Assembly (NCBI GenBank): GCA_035353395.1
Contig: DAOPZL010000015.1
Location: 1-59,180, forward strand
Direction: 5' to 3'
Source of the DNA: UBA1801 sp035353395
Lineage (GTDB): Bacteria; Acidobacteriota; Holophagae; Holophagales; Holophagaceae
DNA: 59,180 nucleotides
The notes below the pieces were generated by a model that searched no databases, was not told where the DNA came from, and was given only the letters and a program-made list of their open reading frames with translations. Both the position numbers and the translations under genes were made by a program. Position 1 is the first letter of the stretch; each line of letters starts with the position of its first letter. Positions 29,539 to 37,573 of this stretch are shown in pieces.

Positions 29539-31814
29539 TGGACCCCGTATCCTCCCAGGCCGCCAACCTGCTGAGCGCCGTGCAGGCGCTCCTGGTGAGG
29601 CAGGGAGCCACCATCGCGGGGCGCTCGCTCATGGCCCTGGTCGGACAGGACCTGGAGGTCCTCTTCCTCGCGACGACCCAGGGCGGCGTCAAGCTGCAGC
29701 TCCCGTCGGGGCAGATCCTGACCGCCCAGGGCCAGCTCCCCTATCCCGAGGGCACCGCGCTGCGGGTGCGGGTGCTGCCGGCTCCCGAGGGCGAGGCCGG
29801 CATCCGGCTCAAGCTCCAGGAGGCCAATCCGCCCGCCACGCCCACCCTGCTGGCCCCCCTGACCCAGGGAGAGGCCTCGCTCCTGTCCGCGCGCCTCGCC
29901 GAGGCGTCGCCCCCTCCGGAACTGATGCCGCTCGTGCACCTCCTTTCGCTGCTCACGGACGTCCAGCCCCGGAGCGGCGGCGCGCCGTCGGCGGAAGAGG
30001 TGCAGTCGGCCGTGCAGCAGCTTCCGGCCCCCCTGCGCGCCAGCCTGGGGCAGATGCTGGGCGCCGATCCGGCGGCCTCTCCCCGGGAACTGGCCGACAC
30101 GCTGCTCGCCGCCCTCCTCGAAGAACCGCGGACGCCTCCGGAGGCCGGGGCGGAAACCCGGCAGACCGTCCTCCAGCAGGTGGCGTCGAGGTTCCAGGTC
30201 CTGCTCACGCTCTATCCGGAAATCCCGCCGGAGCAGCGGGACGGCCTGGACGCCTGGCTCCGCGGCCTCCTCCAGGGATCCGCGGAGGGGGCTCCGGCGG
30301 AGGCCGGGGAAGCCCTGGTCCCCCAGCCGCAGCTCCAGGAGGCGCTCCGCCAGCTCCCCGCCTCCCTGCAGTTCACCCTCGGCCAGGTGCTCGGCACCGG
30401 TCGGATGGCCTCCCCCCGGGAACTGGCGGCCGCCGTCCGGGAGTTCCTCCAGGAAGCCCGGCAGGCGCTGCCGGCGGAAGCGGCGGGGATGGACATCCCC
30501 CGGACGACCGCCCGGTTCCAGGCGATGCTGTCCGGACTCCCGGCCGACCGGCAGGAAGGCCTCGCCGCCTGGCTCCAGGGCCTGGTCCAGAAGTCCTCCG
30601 GGGGCCCCATCCTTCCGGAGACGGAGCAGCTCCAGGCGGCCATCCGGCAGCTCCCCGCCTCCCTCCGGGCCGGCCTCGGCGAGGCGCTCGGAACCGGAAG
30701 CGACGCCTCTCCCCAGGCATTGGCGACGGCCCTGCGGGCCTCCCTCGTCCCGGAGGCGCGAGGGCAGCAGCCGGCGCTGGCCTCCCAGCCGCTGGACGCC
30801 AGACTCCAGGCCGTGCTCTCCGGGCTCCCGGCGGACCGGCAGGAAGGCCTCGCACCCTGGCTCCAGGGCCTGGTCCAGACGTCCTCCGACGGCCCCGTCC
30901 TTCCGGGGACGGAACAGCTCCAGGCGGCGATCCGGCAGCTCCCCGCCTCCCTCCGGGCCAGCCTCGGCGAGGCGCTCGGGACCGGAAGCGACGCCTCTCC
31001 CCAGGCGCTGGCGACCGCCCTGCGGGCCTCCCTCCTCCAGGAGACGCGCGGGGCGCAGCCGGCGATGGACCCCCAGCTGCTGGCGGCCAGGTTCCAGGCG
31101 ATGCTCTCCGGCAGCTCCGGGCTTCCGGCGGGCTCCCAGGACGGTCTGGCGGCCTGGTTCCGGAATCTCCTGCTGAAGGCGGCCGGAGAGACGCCCGCGG
31201 CGGCCAGGACGGCCCCGGCCTCCGCCTCCCCGCGCCCGGAGGCCGCGTTGCGGCGGGATTCCGCGGCGGACCTGGACGCCCTCGTGCCGCGGAAGCTGGC
31301 GGCCGCGCTGGAAGCCCACGACGGCCCCAAGGCGGAACTCCCGGAATCCTGGGAATCGTGGATCCGGGGCACCCTCACCACCCTCTCGGATCCCGCGGCC
31401 TCGCCCCGGGAGGCGGCCTTCCACGCCCTCCAGGCCAAGGAGGGGACGGCCTTCTTCGAGATCCCCCTGCCGTGGGCCCAGGCCACGCCCCTCCAGATCT
31501 GGGTGGAATCCGACGCCCCCGAAGGCCGGCCGGGGAACCGCGACACCACGAGGCGCGTCCTCCTGGGCCTTCGGTTCACGGGACTCGGGGAAACCCGCCT
31601 GGGCCTGGCCCAGGACGCCTCGGGATTCCGGATCCGCGTCTGGACCGAACACCCGGAGGCCCTGGCGACCGAGCAGGACTGGATGCGCAAGGAACTGGGA
31701 GGCCTGGGGAAGCCCGTGGACCTGAGGATCTACGCCCTGGCCGGCGACGCCGACGGGACGATCCCCACCGTCCGGTCGCTGGCGGCGGGCCCTTCCCTCA
31801 GCGCGCTCGGATAG
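29538..31814 (+). CDS. FliK-like hook-length-control protein with tandem repeats
   Basis: The 758-residue protein is rich in Ala, Leu, Pro, Gln and Arg. Its C-terminal portion (about 590-750: FFEIPLPWAQATPLQIWVES ... FRIRVWTEHPEALATE) resembles the FliK/Flg_hook C-terminal domain that switches flagellar export. The middle carries four degenerate tandem units anchored on QLPASLRA at 30015, 30348, 30645 and 30933, with spacings of 111, 99 and 96 residues. The last two are almost identical in DNA. In FliK the middle part acts as a ruler for hook length. The start overlaps the cheB stop. It may serve a flagellar or other export system encoded elsewhere; assignment to FliK is moderate. Confidence 0.65.
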   Translation: MDPVSSQAANLLSAVQALLVRQGATIAGRSLMALVGQDLEVLFLATTQGGVKLQLPSGQILTAQGQLPYPEGTALRVRVLPAPEGEAGIRLKLQEANPPATPTLLAPLTQGEASLLSARLAEASPPPELMPLVHLLSLLTDVQPRSGGAPSAEEVQSAVQQLPAPLRASLGQMLGADPAASPRELADTLLAALLEEPRTPPEAGAETRQTVLQQVASRFQVLLTLYPEIPPEQRDGLDAWLRGLLQGSAEGAPAEAGEALVPQPQLQEALRQLPASLQFTLGQVLGTGRMASPRELAAAVREFLQEARQALPAEAAGMDIPRTTARFQAMLSGLPADRQEGLAAWLQGLVQKSSGGPILPETEQLQAAIRQLPASLRAGLGEALGTGSDASPQALATALRASLVPEARGQQPALASQPLDARLQAVLSGLPADRQEGLAPWLQGLVQTSSDGPVLPGTEQLQAAIRQLPASLRASLGEALGTGSDASPQALATALRASLLQETRGAQPAMDPQLLAARFQAMLSGSSGLPAGSQDGLAAWFRNLLLKAAGETPAAARTAPASASPRPEAALRRDSAADLDALVPRKLAAALEAHDGPKAELPESWESWIRGTLTTLSDPAASPREAAFHALQAKEGTAFFEIPLPWAQATPLQIWVESDAPEGRPGNRDTTRRVLLGLRFTGLGETRLGLAQDASGFRIRVWTEHPEALATEQDWMRKELGGLGKPVDLRIYALAGDADGTIPTVRSLAAGPSLSALG
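30015..31220 (+). repeat. Tandem coding repeats inside the FliK-like gene
   Basis: Four in-frame units recur with spacings of 333, 297 and 288 bp (anchors at 30015, 30348, 30645, 30933). Each begins with QLPAxLRA, continues LGxxLGTGxxASPxxLA, and ends with a DGLAAWL-type helix. Units three and four share about 100 nearly identical bases from their anchors, which indicates recent duplication. Confidence 0.85.
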
Positions 31815-31821
31815 CGCCGGC

Positions 31822-32823
31822 TCAGGCCAGCTTCGACGCCAGCCTCTTCATCAGCTTCGGCAGGCGGTTCAGGGCCGCCTGGCTCTCCATCCATTCCCGG
31901 TGGGGCCGCGCCGGGAAGCCGGTGACGAAGCTCCCGTCGGGCACGTTCTTGGCCACGACCGAGTTGCCGCCCACGACGGTGCGGCTGCCGATGTGGATGT
32001 GGCCCACGACGCCCACCTTCCCGGCCAGAGTCACGTAGTCGCCCAGGGAGGTGCTCCCGGAGATCCCGGTCTGGCTCACCAGGAGGCAGTGCCGCCCCAC
32101 CTGGACGTTGTGGGCGACCTGGACCAGGTTGTCCACCTTGGTGCCCGCCCCGATCCGGGTGGGCCCCAGGGCTCCCCGGTCCACGGTGGTGCAGGCGCCG
32201 ATCTCGACATCGTCGCCCACCTCCACCCAGCCCACCTGGGGGACCTTCTCGTGCCGGCCGTCCACGAGCACGTAGCCGTAGCCGTCCGACCCCAGCACGG
32301 AGTTCGCGTGGATGCGCACCCGGTTCCCCAGGCGGGTCTTCCGGTAGAGCACCACCCCGCTGAAGAGCTCGCAGTCCTCGCCGAGGACGCAGTCGTCGCC
32401 GACGTGGACGCCGGGGTGCAGCACGCACCCCGGACCGACCACCGTGCGGGCGCCCACGGTCGCGCCGGACGCGATCCGCGCGCCTGGAGCCACCTGGGCG
32501 GTGGGATGGACGGGCCCGTCGCTCCATTCCGGCGCCGGCTCGGGATGCAGCAGGCCGGTGGCCTGGGCGAACCCCCAGTAGGGATTCGCCACGACCAGGA
32601 GGGGATGCCCCCCCAGATCGGCCCGGGGATCGGCCAGGATGAGCCCCGCCGCGCTCTCCCTGGCCTTCGCCCCGTACTTGGGGTTGGCCAGGAAGCTCAC
32701 GGAGGAGGGACCGGCTTCGTCCAAGGGCAGCACTTCTGTGAGGACGCGATCTGCGGGACAATCCTGGAGGACGCCTCCCAGGCGTTCGGCCAATTCCTGG
32801 GCTTTGAGTGCATGCTTGGACAC
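31822..32823 (-). CDS. lpxD: UDP-3-O-(3-hydroxyacyl)glucosamine N-acyltransferase LpxD
   Basis: The 333-residue enzyme adds the N-linked acyl chain in lipid A synthesis. It has an N-terminal uridine-binding domain (about 1-105, SVSFLANPKYG) and a left-handed beta helix of hexapeptide repeats (about 106-290). The catalytic histidine is His238 in LVQVAHNVQVG, and GSDGYGY (178-184) is a family signature. The start is GTG at 32823, five bases after GGGAGG. It converges with the FliK-like gene and diverges from lgt. Other lpx or bam genes that often accompany lpxD are not here. Confidence 0.95.
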   Translation of the reverse strand: MSKHALKAQELAERLGGVLQDCPADRVLTEVLPLDEAGPSSVSFLANPKYGAKARESAAGLILADPRADLGGHPLLVVANPYWGFAQATGLLHPEPAPEWSDGPVHPTAQVAPGARIASGATVGARTVVGPGCVLHPGVHVGDDCVLGEDCELFSGVVLYRKTRLGNRVRIHANSVLGSDGYGYVLVDGRHEKVPQVGWVEVGDDVEIGACTTVDRGALGPTRIGAGTKVDNLVQVAHNVQVGRHCLLVSQTGISGSTSLGDYVTLAGKVGVVGHIHIGSRTVVGGNSVVAKNVPDGSFVTGFPARPHREWMESQAALNRLPKLMKRLASKLA

Positions 32824-32873
32824 GGGAGCCTCCCTTCTGAGCCTAGCTCATCCGGGCGCCACCAAGGAACCCT

Positions 32874-33665
32874 ATGCACCCCATCCTCTTCACCATCGGC
32901 GCCTTCCCCGTCGGCACCTACGGACTCATGCTCACCCTCGGCTTCCTGGCCGGGATCTGGCTGGTGATGCGCCTCGGAAGGCGCGACCAGCTCGAGCCGG
33001 ACGCCCTGGCGGACATCGCCGTCGCGGTCCTCGTGGGCGGCATCCTCGGCTCCAAGCTCCTGATGATCGTGGTGGACATGATCCACGGGGAGCCTCTCTC
33101 CGAGGTGTTCAGCCTCGGCACCCTCCGGGCGGGGGGCGCCGTCCACGGCGGGGTCATCCTCGGGCTCCTCACCTTCTTCTGGCGCATGCGCAAGCTCAAG
33201 CTCCCCCTGGACGCCACCATGGACGCCCTCGTCCCGGGGATCGCGCTGGGCCAGGCCATCGGACGCTGGGGCTGCTTCTTCGCGGGCTGCTGCTACGGCA
33301 CGGCATGCCGCCTCCCCTGGGCCGTCACCTTCACCAGCCCCGACATCAGCCAGGGCACGCCCCTGTTCATGCCCCTCCATCCCGTGCAGCTCTACAACAG
33401 CCTCGCCAACTTCCTCGTCGTGGGCCTCCTGCTGCTCATCGGACGCCGGCGCCGGTTCCGGGGGCAGGTCGGCGCGTGCTACTTCGCGCTGGAAGGGCTC
33501 GGACGCATGATCACGGAGACCTGGCGCGGGGATCTCGACCGCGGGGTGTGGCTCGGCATCTCCTGGCTTTCCACGGGCCGCCTCACCGGCCTCCTCTTCA
33601 TCCTGATCGGCGTGGTCCTGTGGATCGTGTTCCAGCGCCGGCGGCAAACCCCCGCGGAGTCCTGA
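32874..33665 (+). CDS. lgt: Prolipoprotein diacylglyceryl transferase Lgt
   Basis: The 263-residue inner-membrane enzyme transfers diacylglycerol to the lipobox cysteine of prolipoproteins. It has about seven hydrophobic helices. The family region is GQAIGRWGCFFAGCCYG followed by HPVQLYNSLANF. It starts after AAGGA. The stop shares one base with the pseudouridine synthase start (TGATG at 33663-33667), so the two are coupled. Candidate lipoprotein substrates in this window include the products at 19825-20964 and 47787-48656. Confidence 0.92.
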   Translation: MHPILFTIGAFPVGTYGLMLTLGFLAGIWLVMRLGRRDQLEPDALADIAVAVLVGGILGSKLLMIVVDMIHGEPLSEVFSLGTLRAGGAVHGGVILGLLTFFWRMRKLKLPLDATMDALVPGIALGQAIGRWGCFFAGCCYGTACRLPWAVTFTSPDISQGTPLFMPLHPVQLYNSLANFLVVGLLLLIGRRRRFRGQVGACYFALEGLGRMITETWRGDLDRGVWLGISWLSTGRLTGLLFILIGVVLWIVFQRRRQTPAES

Positions 33666-34648
33666 TGCGCCACGTCCTCGAAACCGAAGCCTCCCGCCTG
33701 GACCGCTTCCTCGCCTTCCTCCACCCCGAGATCCCGCGTTCCCAGTGGGAGGCCTGGATCCGGGCCGGGAACGTCGCCGTGAACGGCCAGGCCGTGACCA
33801 AGGCGGGCACCCGCCTGCGCGCCGGCGCCGTGCTCGAGACGGAGCTGCCGGAGCTGGTCCCGCCGGGGCTCCACCTGGAGCCCGAGACCCTGGACCTGCC
33901 CACCCTCTTCGAGGACGGGCGGCTCTGGATCATCGACAAGCCCGCGGGCCTGGTGGTGCATCCCGGCCCCGGCCACGCCTCGGGGACCGTGGTGAACGCC
34001 CTGCTGGGAAGGATCCAGGCCGGGGCCCGGGACCTCGCGCTTCCCGCGGAGGAGGACGCGGCGGACGAGGGCGTCGCCCCCTTGTGGCCCGGCCTCGTCC
34101 ACCGGCTGGACCGCTACACCTCCGGCTGCCTCGCCATGGCGAAGGACGCCGAGGCCCAGGCGAACCTCCAGGCCCAGTTCAAGGCCAGGTCCGTGGAGAA
34201 GCGCTACCTCGCCCTGGTGCGCCAGTCCCGGAAGCTCCCGGAGCTGGGCGCCCTGCTGGTGGACGAGCCCATCGCCCGGCACCGCCTGGACCGCCTGCGC
34301 ATGACCATCGCCGCCCACGGCCGCCCGTCCCAGACCCGGCTCCGGGTCCTGGCGAGGAACCGGGGCGTGGCCCTGGTGGAGTGCGAGCTCCTCACGGGCC
34401 GGACCCACCAGATCCGCGTGCACCTCGCGCACCTCGGCGCCCCCATCCTGGGGGACTCCGTCTACGGCGGCGCCATGCACTGGAAGGACACGGAGCAGCG
34501 CACCTTCGCCTGCGAGCATCCCGCCCTGCACGCCTGGAAGCTGTCCCTGGACCACCCCGGGGACGGCCGGCGCCTCTCGGTCCAGGCCCCGCTGCCGGAG
34601 GCCTACCGCGAGATCCTGGCCCGGCTGGGAATGCCCGAGCCCCGGTAG
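33665..34648 (+). CDS. RluA/RluD-family pseudouridine synthase
   Basis: The 327-residue protein has an S4-like N-terminal RNA-binding part (about 1-60: RLDRFLAFLHPEIPRSQWEAWI), then the catalytic domain with DKPAGLVVHPGPGH and HRLDRYTSG, where Asp149 is the catalytic residue. ELLTGRTHQIRVHLAHLG is the usual RluA-family motif. It isomerises uridines, most likely in 23S rRNA if RluD-like. The start overlaps the lgt stop. A short acidic insertion (EEDAADEGV) lies before the catalytic motif. The exact target cannot be deduced. Confidence 0.9.
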   Translation: MRHVLETEASRLDRFLAFLHPEIPRSQWEAWIRAGNVAVNGQAVTKAGTRLRAGAVLETELPELVPPGLHLEPETLDLPTLFEDGRLWIIDKPAGLVVHPGPGHASGTVVNALLGRIQAGARDLALPAEEDAADEGVAPLWPGLVHRLDRYTSGCLAMAKDAEAQANLQAQFKARSVEKRYLALVRQSRKLPELGALLVDEPIARHRLDRLRMTIAAHGRPSQTRLRVLARNRGVALVECELLTGRTHQIRVHLAHLGAPILGDSVYGGAMHWKDTEQRTFACEHPALHAWKLSLDHPGDGRRLSVQAPLPEAYREILARLGMPEPR

Positions 34649-34672
34649 GCCGGCCCCGCCTCGCCGCGAAGG

Positions 34673-34688
34673 GGCGCCCATGGGCGCC
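34673..34688. repeat. 16-bp perfect palindrome between rluD-type and helicase genes
   Basis: GGCGCCCATGGGCGCC reads the same on both strands and lies 42 bp before the helicase start. It could form a 7-bp hairpin with a two-base turn, or bind a dimeric regulator. No T run follows, so it is not a clear terminator. Confidence 0.6.
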
Positions 34689-34729
34689 TCCGGACCTGGG
34701 ATGATGGTTCCATCTCAGGAGTTCCCCCG

Positions 34730-37282
34730 ATGCCCTCGACCCTCTACGATCTGCTGCCCCGGGATGGCGACGCCAGCTCGGACGCCCTGCTGGGGCGGTT
34801 CCTGGACTACGCGGACCGCCAGGGCCTCCGGCTCTACCCCGCCCAGGAGGCGGCGATCCTGGAGGTCTTCGAGGGGAAGAACGTCATCCTCAACACGCCC
34901 ACGGGATCAGGCAAGTCGCTGGTCGCCGCGGCGCTCCACTTCAGGGCCCTGGCCCAGGGGCGGCGCTCGGTCTACACCTGCCCCATCAAGGCCCTGGTCA
35001 ACGAGAAGTGGCTCGCCCTCTGCCGGGAGTTCGGACCCGGGAACGTGGGGCTGTCCACGGGGGACGCGACGGTCAACCACGACGCGCCCATCCTCTGCTG
35101 CACGGCGGAGATCCTGGCCAACCTGGCCCTGCGCGAGGGCGCGGACCTGGACGTGCGGGACGTGGTGATGGACGAGTTCCACTACTACGCGGACCGCGAG
35201 CGGGGCGTGGCCTGGCAGGTGCCGCTGCTCACCCTGCCCCGGGCGCGCTTCCTGCTCATGTCCGCGACCCTGGGGGACACCAGCTTCTTCGAGGAGGAGC
35301 TGACGCGCCTCAACGGCCTCCCCACCGCGGCGGTGAAGTCCGGGGAGCGGCCCGTGCCCCTGGCCTTCTCCTACGCCGAGTCGCCCCTGCCCCTCACCGT
35401 GGAGAAGCTGGTCGCGGAGGGCAAGGCGCCGGTCTACGTGGTCCACTTCACGCAGCTGGACGCCGCCACGAGCGCCCAGGACTTCACCAGCCTCAACGTC
35501 TGCACGAAGGAGGAGAAGGCCGCCCTCGCCAAGGCGCTGGAGGACTGCAAGTTCAACAGCCCCTACGGGCCCGACCTCAAGCGCTGGCTGCGCCACGGCA
35601 TCGGCCTGCACCACGCCGGGCTCCTGCCCAAGTACCGCATCCTCGTGGAGCGGCTGGCCCAGAAGGGGCTGCTCAAGATCATCTGCGGCACGGACACCCT
35701 GGGCGTGGGCATCAACGTCCCCATCCGCACGGTGCTCTTCACGAAGCTCTGCAAGTACGACGGGCAGAAGACCGCCATCCTCAGCGCCAGGGACTTCCAC
35801 CAGATCTCCGGCCGGGCGGGGCGGAAGGGCTTCGACGACCTGGGCTGGGTCGTGGCCCAGGCCCCGGAGCACGTCATCGAGAACGCCAAGCTGGCCCAGA
35901 AGCCCGGGAAGAAGTTCGTGAAGCGCCAGCCCCCGGACCGCAACTTCGTGGCCTGGGACGAGAAGACCTTCCAGCGGCTCATCGGCGCCCAGCCCGAGCG
36001 GCTGGTCTCCCGCTTCCAGGTGTCCCACGGGATGCTGCTCAACGTCCTCTCCAGGAAGGGCGACGGCTGCCTGGCCATGCGGCGGCTCGTCCGGGACAGC
36101 CACGAGTCCGAGAAGGCCAAGGAGGCCCACCGCCGGCGGGCCTGGCAGCTCTTCCGCGCTTTGGTGAACCGCGGGATCGTGGAGTTCCACGCCGAGGGCG
36201 AGTCCAAGCTGCGGGTGAACGTCGCGCTCCAGGACGACTTCTCCATGAACCAGACCCTCTCGCTCTACCTCCTGGACACCCTGCCCCTCCTGGATCCGGC
36301 CTCCCCGGACCATGCCCTGGACGTGGTGACCCTGGTGGAATCGATCCTCGAGGATCCCGACATCATCCTGCGCAAGCAGCTGGACCGCCTGAAGAGCAGG
36401 CGGCTCGCGGAGATGAAGCTGGAGGGCCTCGAGTACGACCAGCGCATGGCGGAGCTGGAGAAGCTGGAATACCCCAAGCCCCTGCGGGACTTCATCTACG
36501 GCACCTTCAACGACTTCGCCGACCGCCATCCCTGGGTCGGCGAGGAGAACATCCGGCCCAAGTCCATCGCCCGGGAGATGTTCGAGTCGTTCCGCTCCTT
36601 CTCGGACTACGTGCGGGACTACGACCTCCAGCGCTCGGAGGGCCTCCTGCTGCGCCACCTGAACAACGTCTTCAAGGTGCTGGCCCAGACCGTGCCCGAG
36701 GCCGCCAAGACCGACGAGGTGCGCGAGCTGGAGCTCTACCTCGGGACCATGCTCCGCCAGGTGGACTCGAGCCTCCTGGACGAGTGGGAGAAGATGCGCA
36801 ATCCCGCCTACCTGCCGGAGGAGGCCCCGGAGGCGAAGCCGCCCCGCCCCCAGGAGCAGGATGTCACCCGCGACCGCAAGGCGTTCACCGCCGCCGTCCG
36901 CAACCGCGTCTTCACCTTCCTGCGCAGCCTGGTCCTGGGGGAATACGACGAGGCGATCACCCAGCTCGCCGAGGACGCCCTGGCCGAGGCGGCGCCCTGG
37001 GACCAGGACGAGGAATCCTGGACGGCGGAACGCCTGCGCGCCCTGATGGAGGCCTTCCGCGCGGACCACGCGGGGATCCGCCTCGATCCCGAGGGCCGCA
37101 ACCTGCGCCACACCTACGTGGTGGACGGCGACGAGCCGGACACCCTGCGGGTCCAGCAGATGCTCGTGGACCCCGACGGCCACAACGACTGGGTGGCGGA
37201 ATACCGCGTGGATCTCGAAGCCTCGAGGGAGTCCGGGCGGCCGGTGATGGACCTGCTCAGGCTGGGCGCGTACGCGGGTTGA
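34730..37282 (+). CDS. Ski2-like DExH-box helicase with DUF3516-type C-terminal domain
   Basis: The 850-residue protein has two RecA-like helicase lobes. The Walker A motif is TPTGSGKS and the Walker B box is DEFH (MDEFHYYADRERGVAWQ), followed by LMSATLGD, TDTLGVGINVP and QISGRAGRKGFDDLG. The C-terminal half (about 430-850) is helical and charged and resembles DUF3516 of bacterial RNA helicase-like proteins. It presumably unwinds structured RNA or RNA-DNA duplexes with ATP. AGGAG lies eight bases before the ATG. It appears to be a single-gene unit. The precise substrate is unknown. Confidence 0.87.
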   Translation: MPSTLYDLLPRDGDASSDALLGRFLDYADRQGLRLYPAQEAAILEVFEGKNVILNTPTGSGKSLVAAALHFRALAQGRRSVYTCPIKALVNEKWLALCREFGPGNVGLSTGDATVNHDAPILCCTAEILANLALREGADLDVRDVVMDEFHYYADRERGVAWQVPLLTLPRARFLLMSATLGDTSFFEEELTRLNGLPTAAVKSGERPVPLAFSYAESPLPLTVEKLVAEGKAPVYVVHFTQLDAATSAQDFTSLNVCTKEEKAALAKALEDCKFNSPYGPDLKRWLRHGIGLHHAGLLPKYRILVERLAQKGLLKIICGTDTLGVGINVPIRTVLFTKLCKYDGQKTAILSARDFHQISGRAGRKGFDDLGWVVAQAPEHVIENAKLAQKPGKKFVKRQPPDRNFVAWDEKTFQRLIGAQPERLVSRFQVSHGMLLNVLSRKGDGCLAMRRLVRDSHESEKAKEAHRRRAWQLFRALVNRGIVEFHAEGESKLRVNVALQDDFSMNQTLSLYLLDTLPLLDPASPDHALDVVTLVESILEDPDIILRKQLDRLKSRRLAEMKLEGLEYDQRMAELEKLEYPKPLRDFIYGTFNDFADRHPWVGEENIRPKSIAREMFESFRSFSDYVRDYDLQRSEGLLLRHLNNVFKVLAQTVPEAAKTDEVRELELYLGTMLRQVDSSLLDEWEKMRNPAYLPEEAPEAKPPRPQEQDVTRDRKAFTAAVRNRVFTFLRSLVLGEYDEAITQLAEDALAEAAPWDQDEESWTAERLRALMEAFRADHAGIRLDPEGRNLRHTYVVDGDEPDTLRVQQMLVDPDGHNDWVAEYRVDLEASRESGRPVMDLLRLGAYAG

Positions 37283-37573
37283 GCGCGCGCGCCGGGGGCT
37301 TTGCTGCTATCGTGGGCGTGGAAACCTCTCCCGGCCGGACCGGGACATCCAGGGAGGAAAGATGACAGCGCGCGATCAGAACTGCCCCCCGCCGGGATGT
37401 TCCGCCTGAAGCCGACGACAGCACGAGGCTAGGCAGGGCCTCCCGCCCCGAAGAAGCCCGGCGCCGGCGGACTGCGTCCGCATGGCGCCCCCCATCCCTG
37501 GTTCCAGGTCCTCCCGGAGGTCCGGGCGGCCTGGACCGAGCGACGATGCCGAGGCATCGAGGAGAGGATTCCC
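37283..37573 (+). other. Intergenic region after the helicase gene
   Basis: This 291-bp gap is GC-rich. It contains a very short frame with a strong Shine-Dalgarno sequence (annotated separately at 37362-37409) and a palindromic CCGGCGCCGG near 37459-37468. Otherwise nothing convincing is seen. Confidence 0.4.
37362..37409 (+). CDS. Possible 15-residue leader peptide
   Basis: An ATG preceded by AGGGAGGA, one of the best ribosome-binding sites in this window, opens a frame of 15 codons reading MTARDQNCPPPGCSA before TGA. It lies 165 bp before the DUF3795-GNAT gene on the same strand. It contains two cysteines and three consecutive prolines, the latter able to slow ribosomes. It may be a regulatory leader peptide, a decayed gene start, or chance. 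Confidence 0.25.
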   Translation: MTARDQNCPPPGCSA

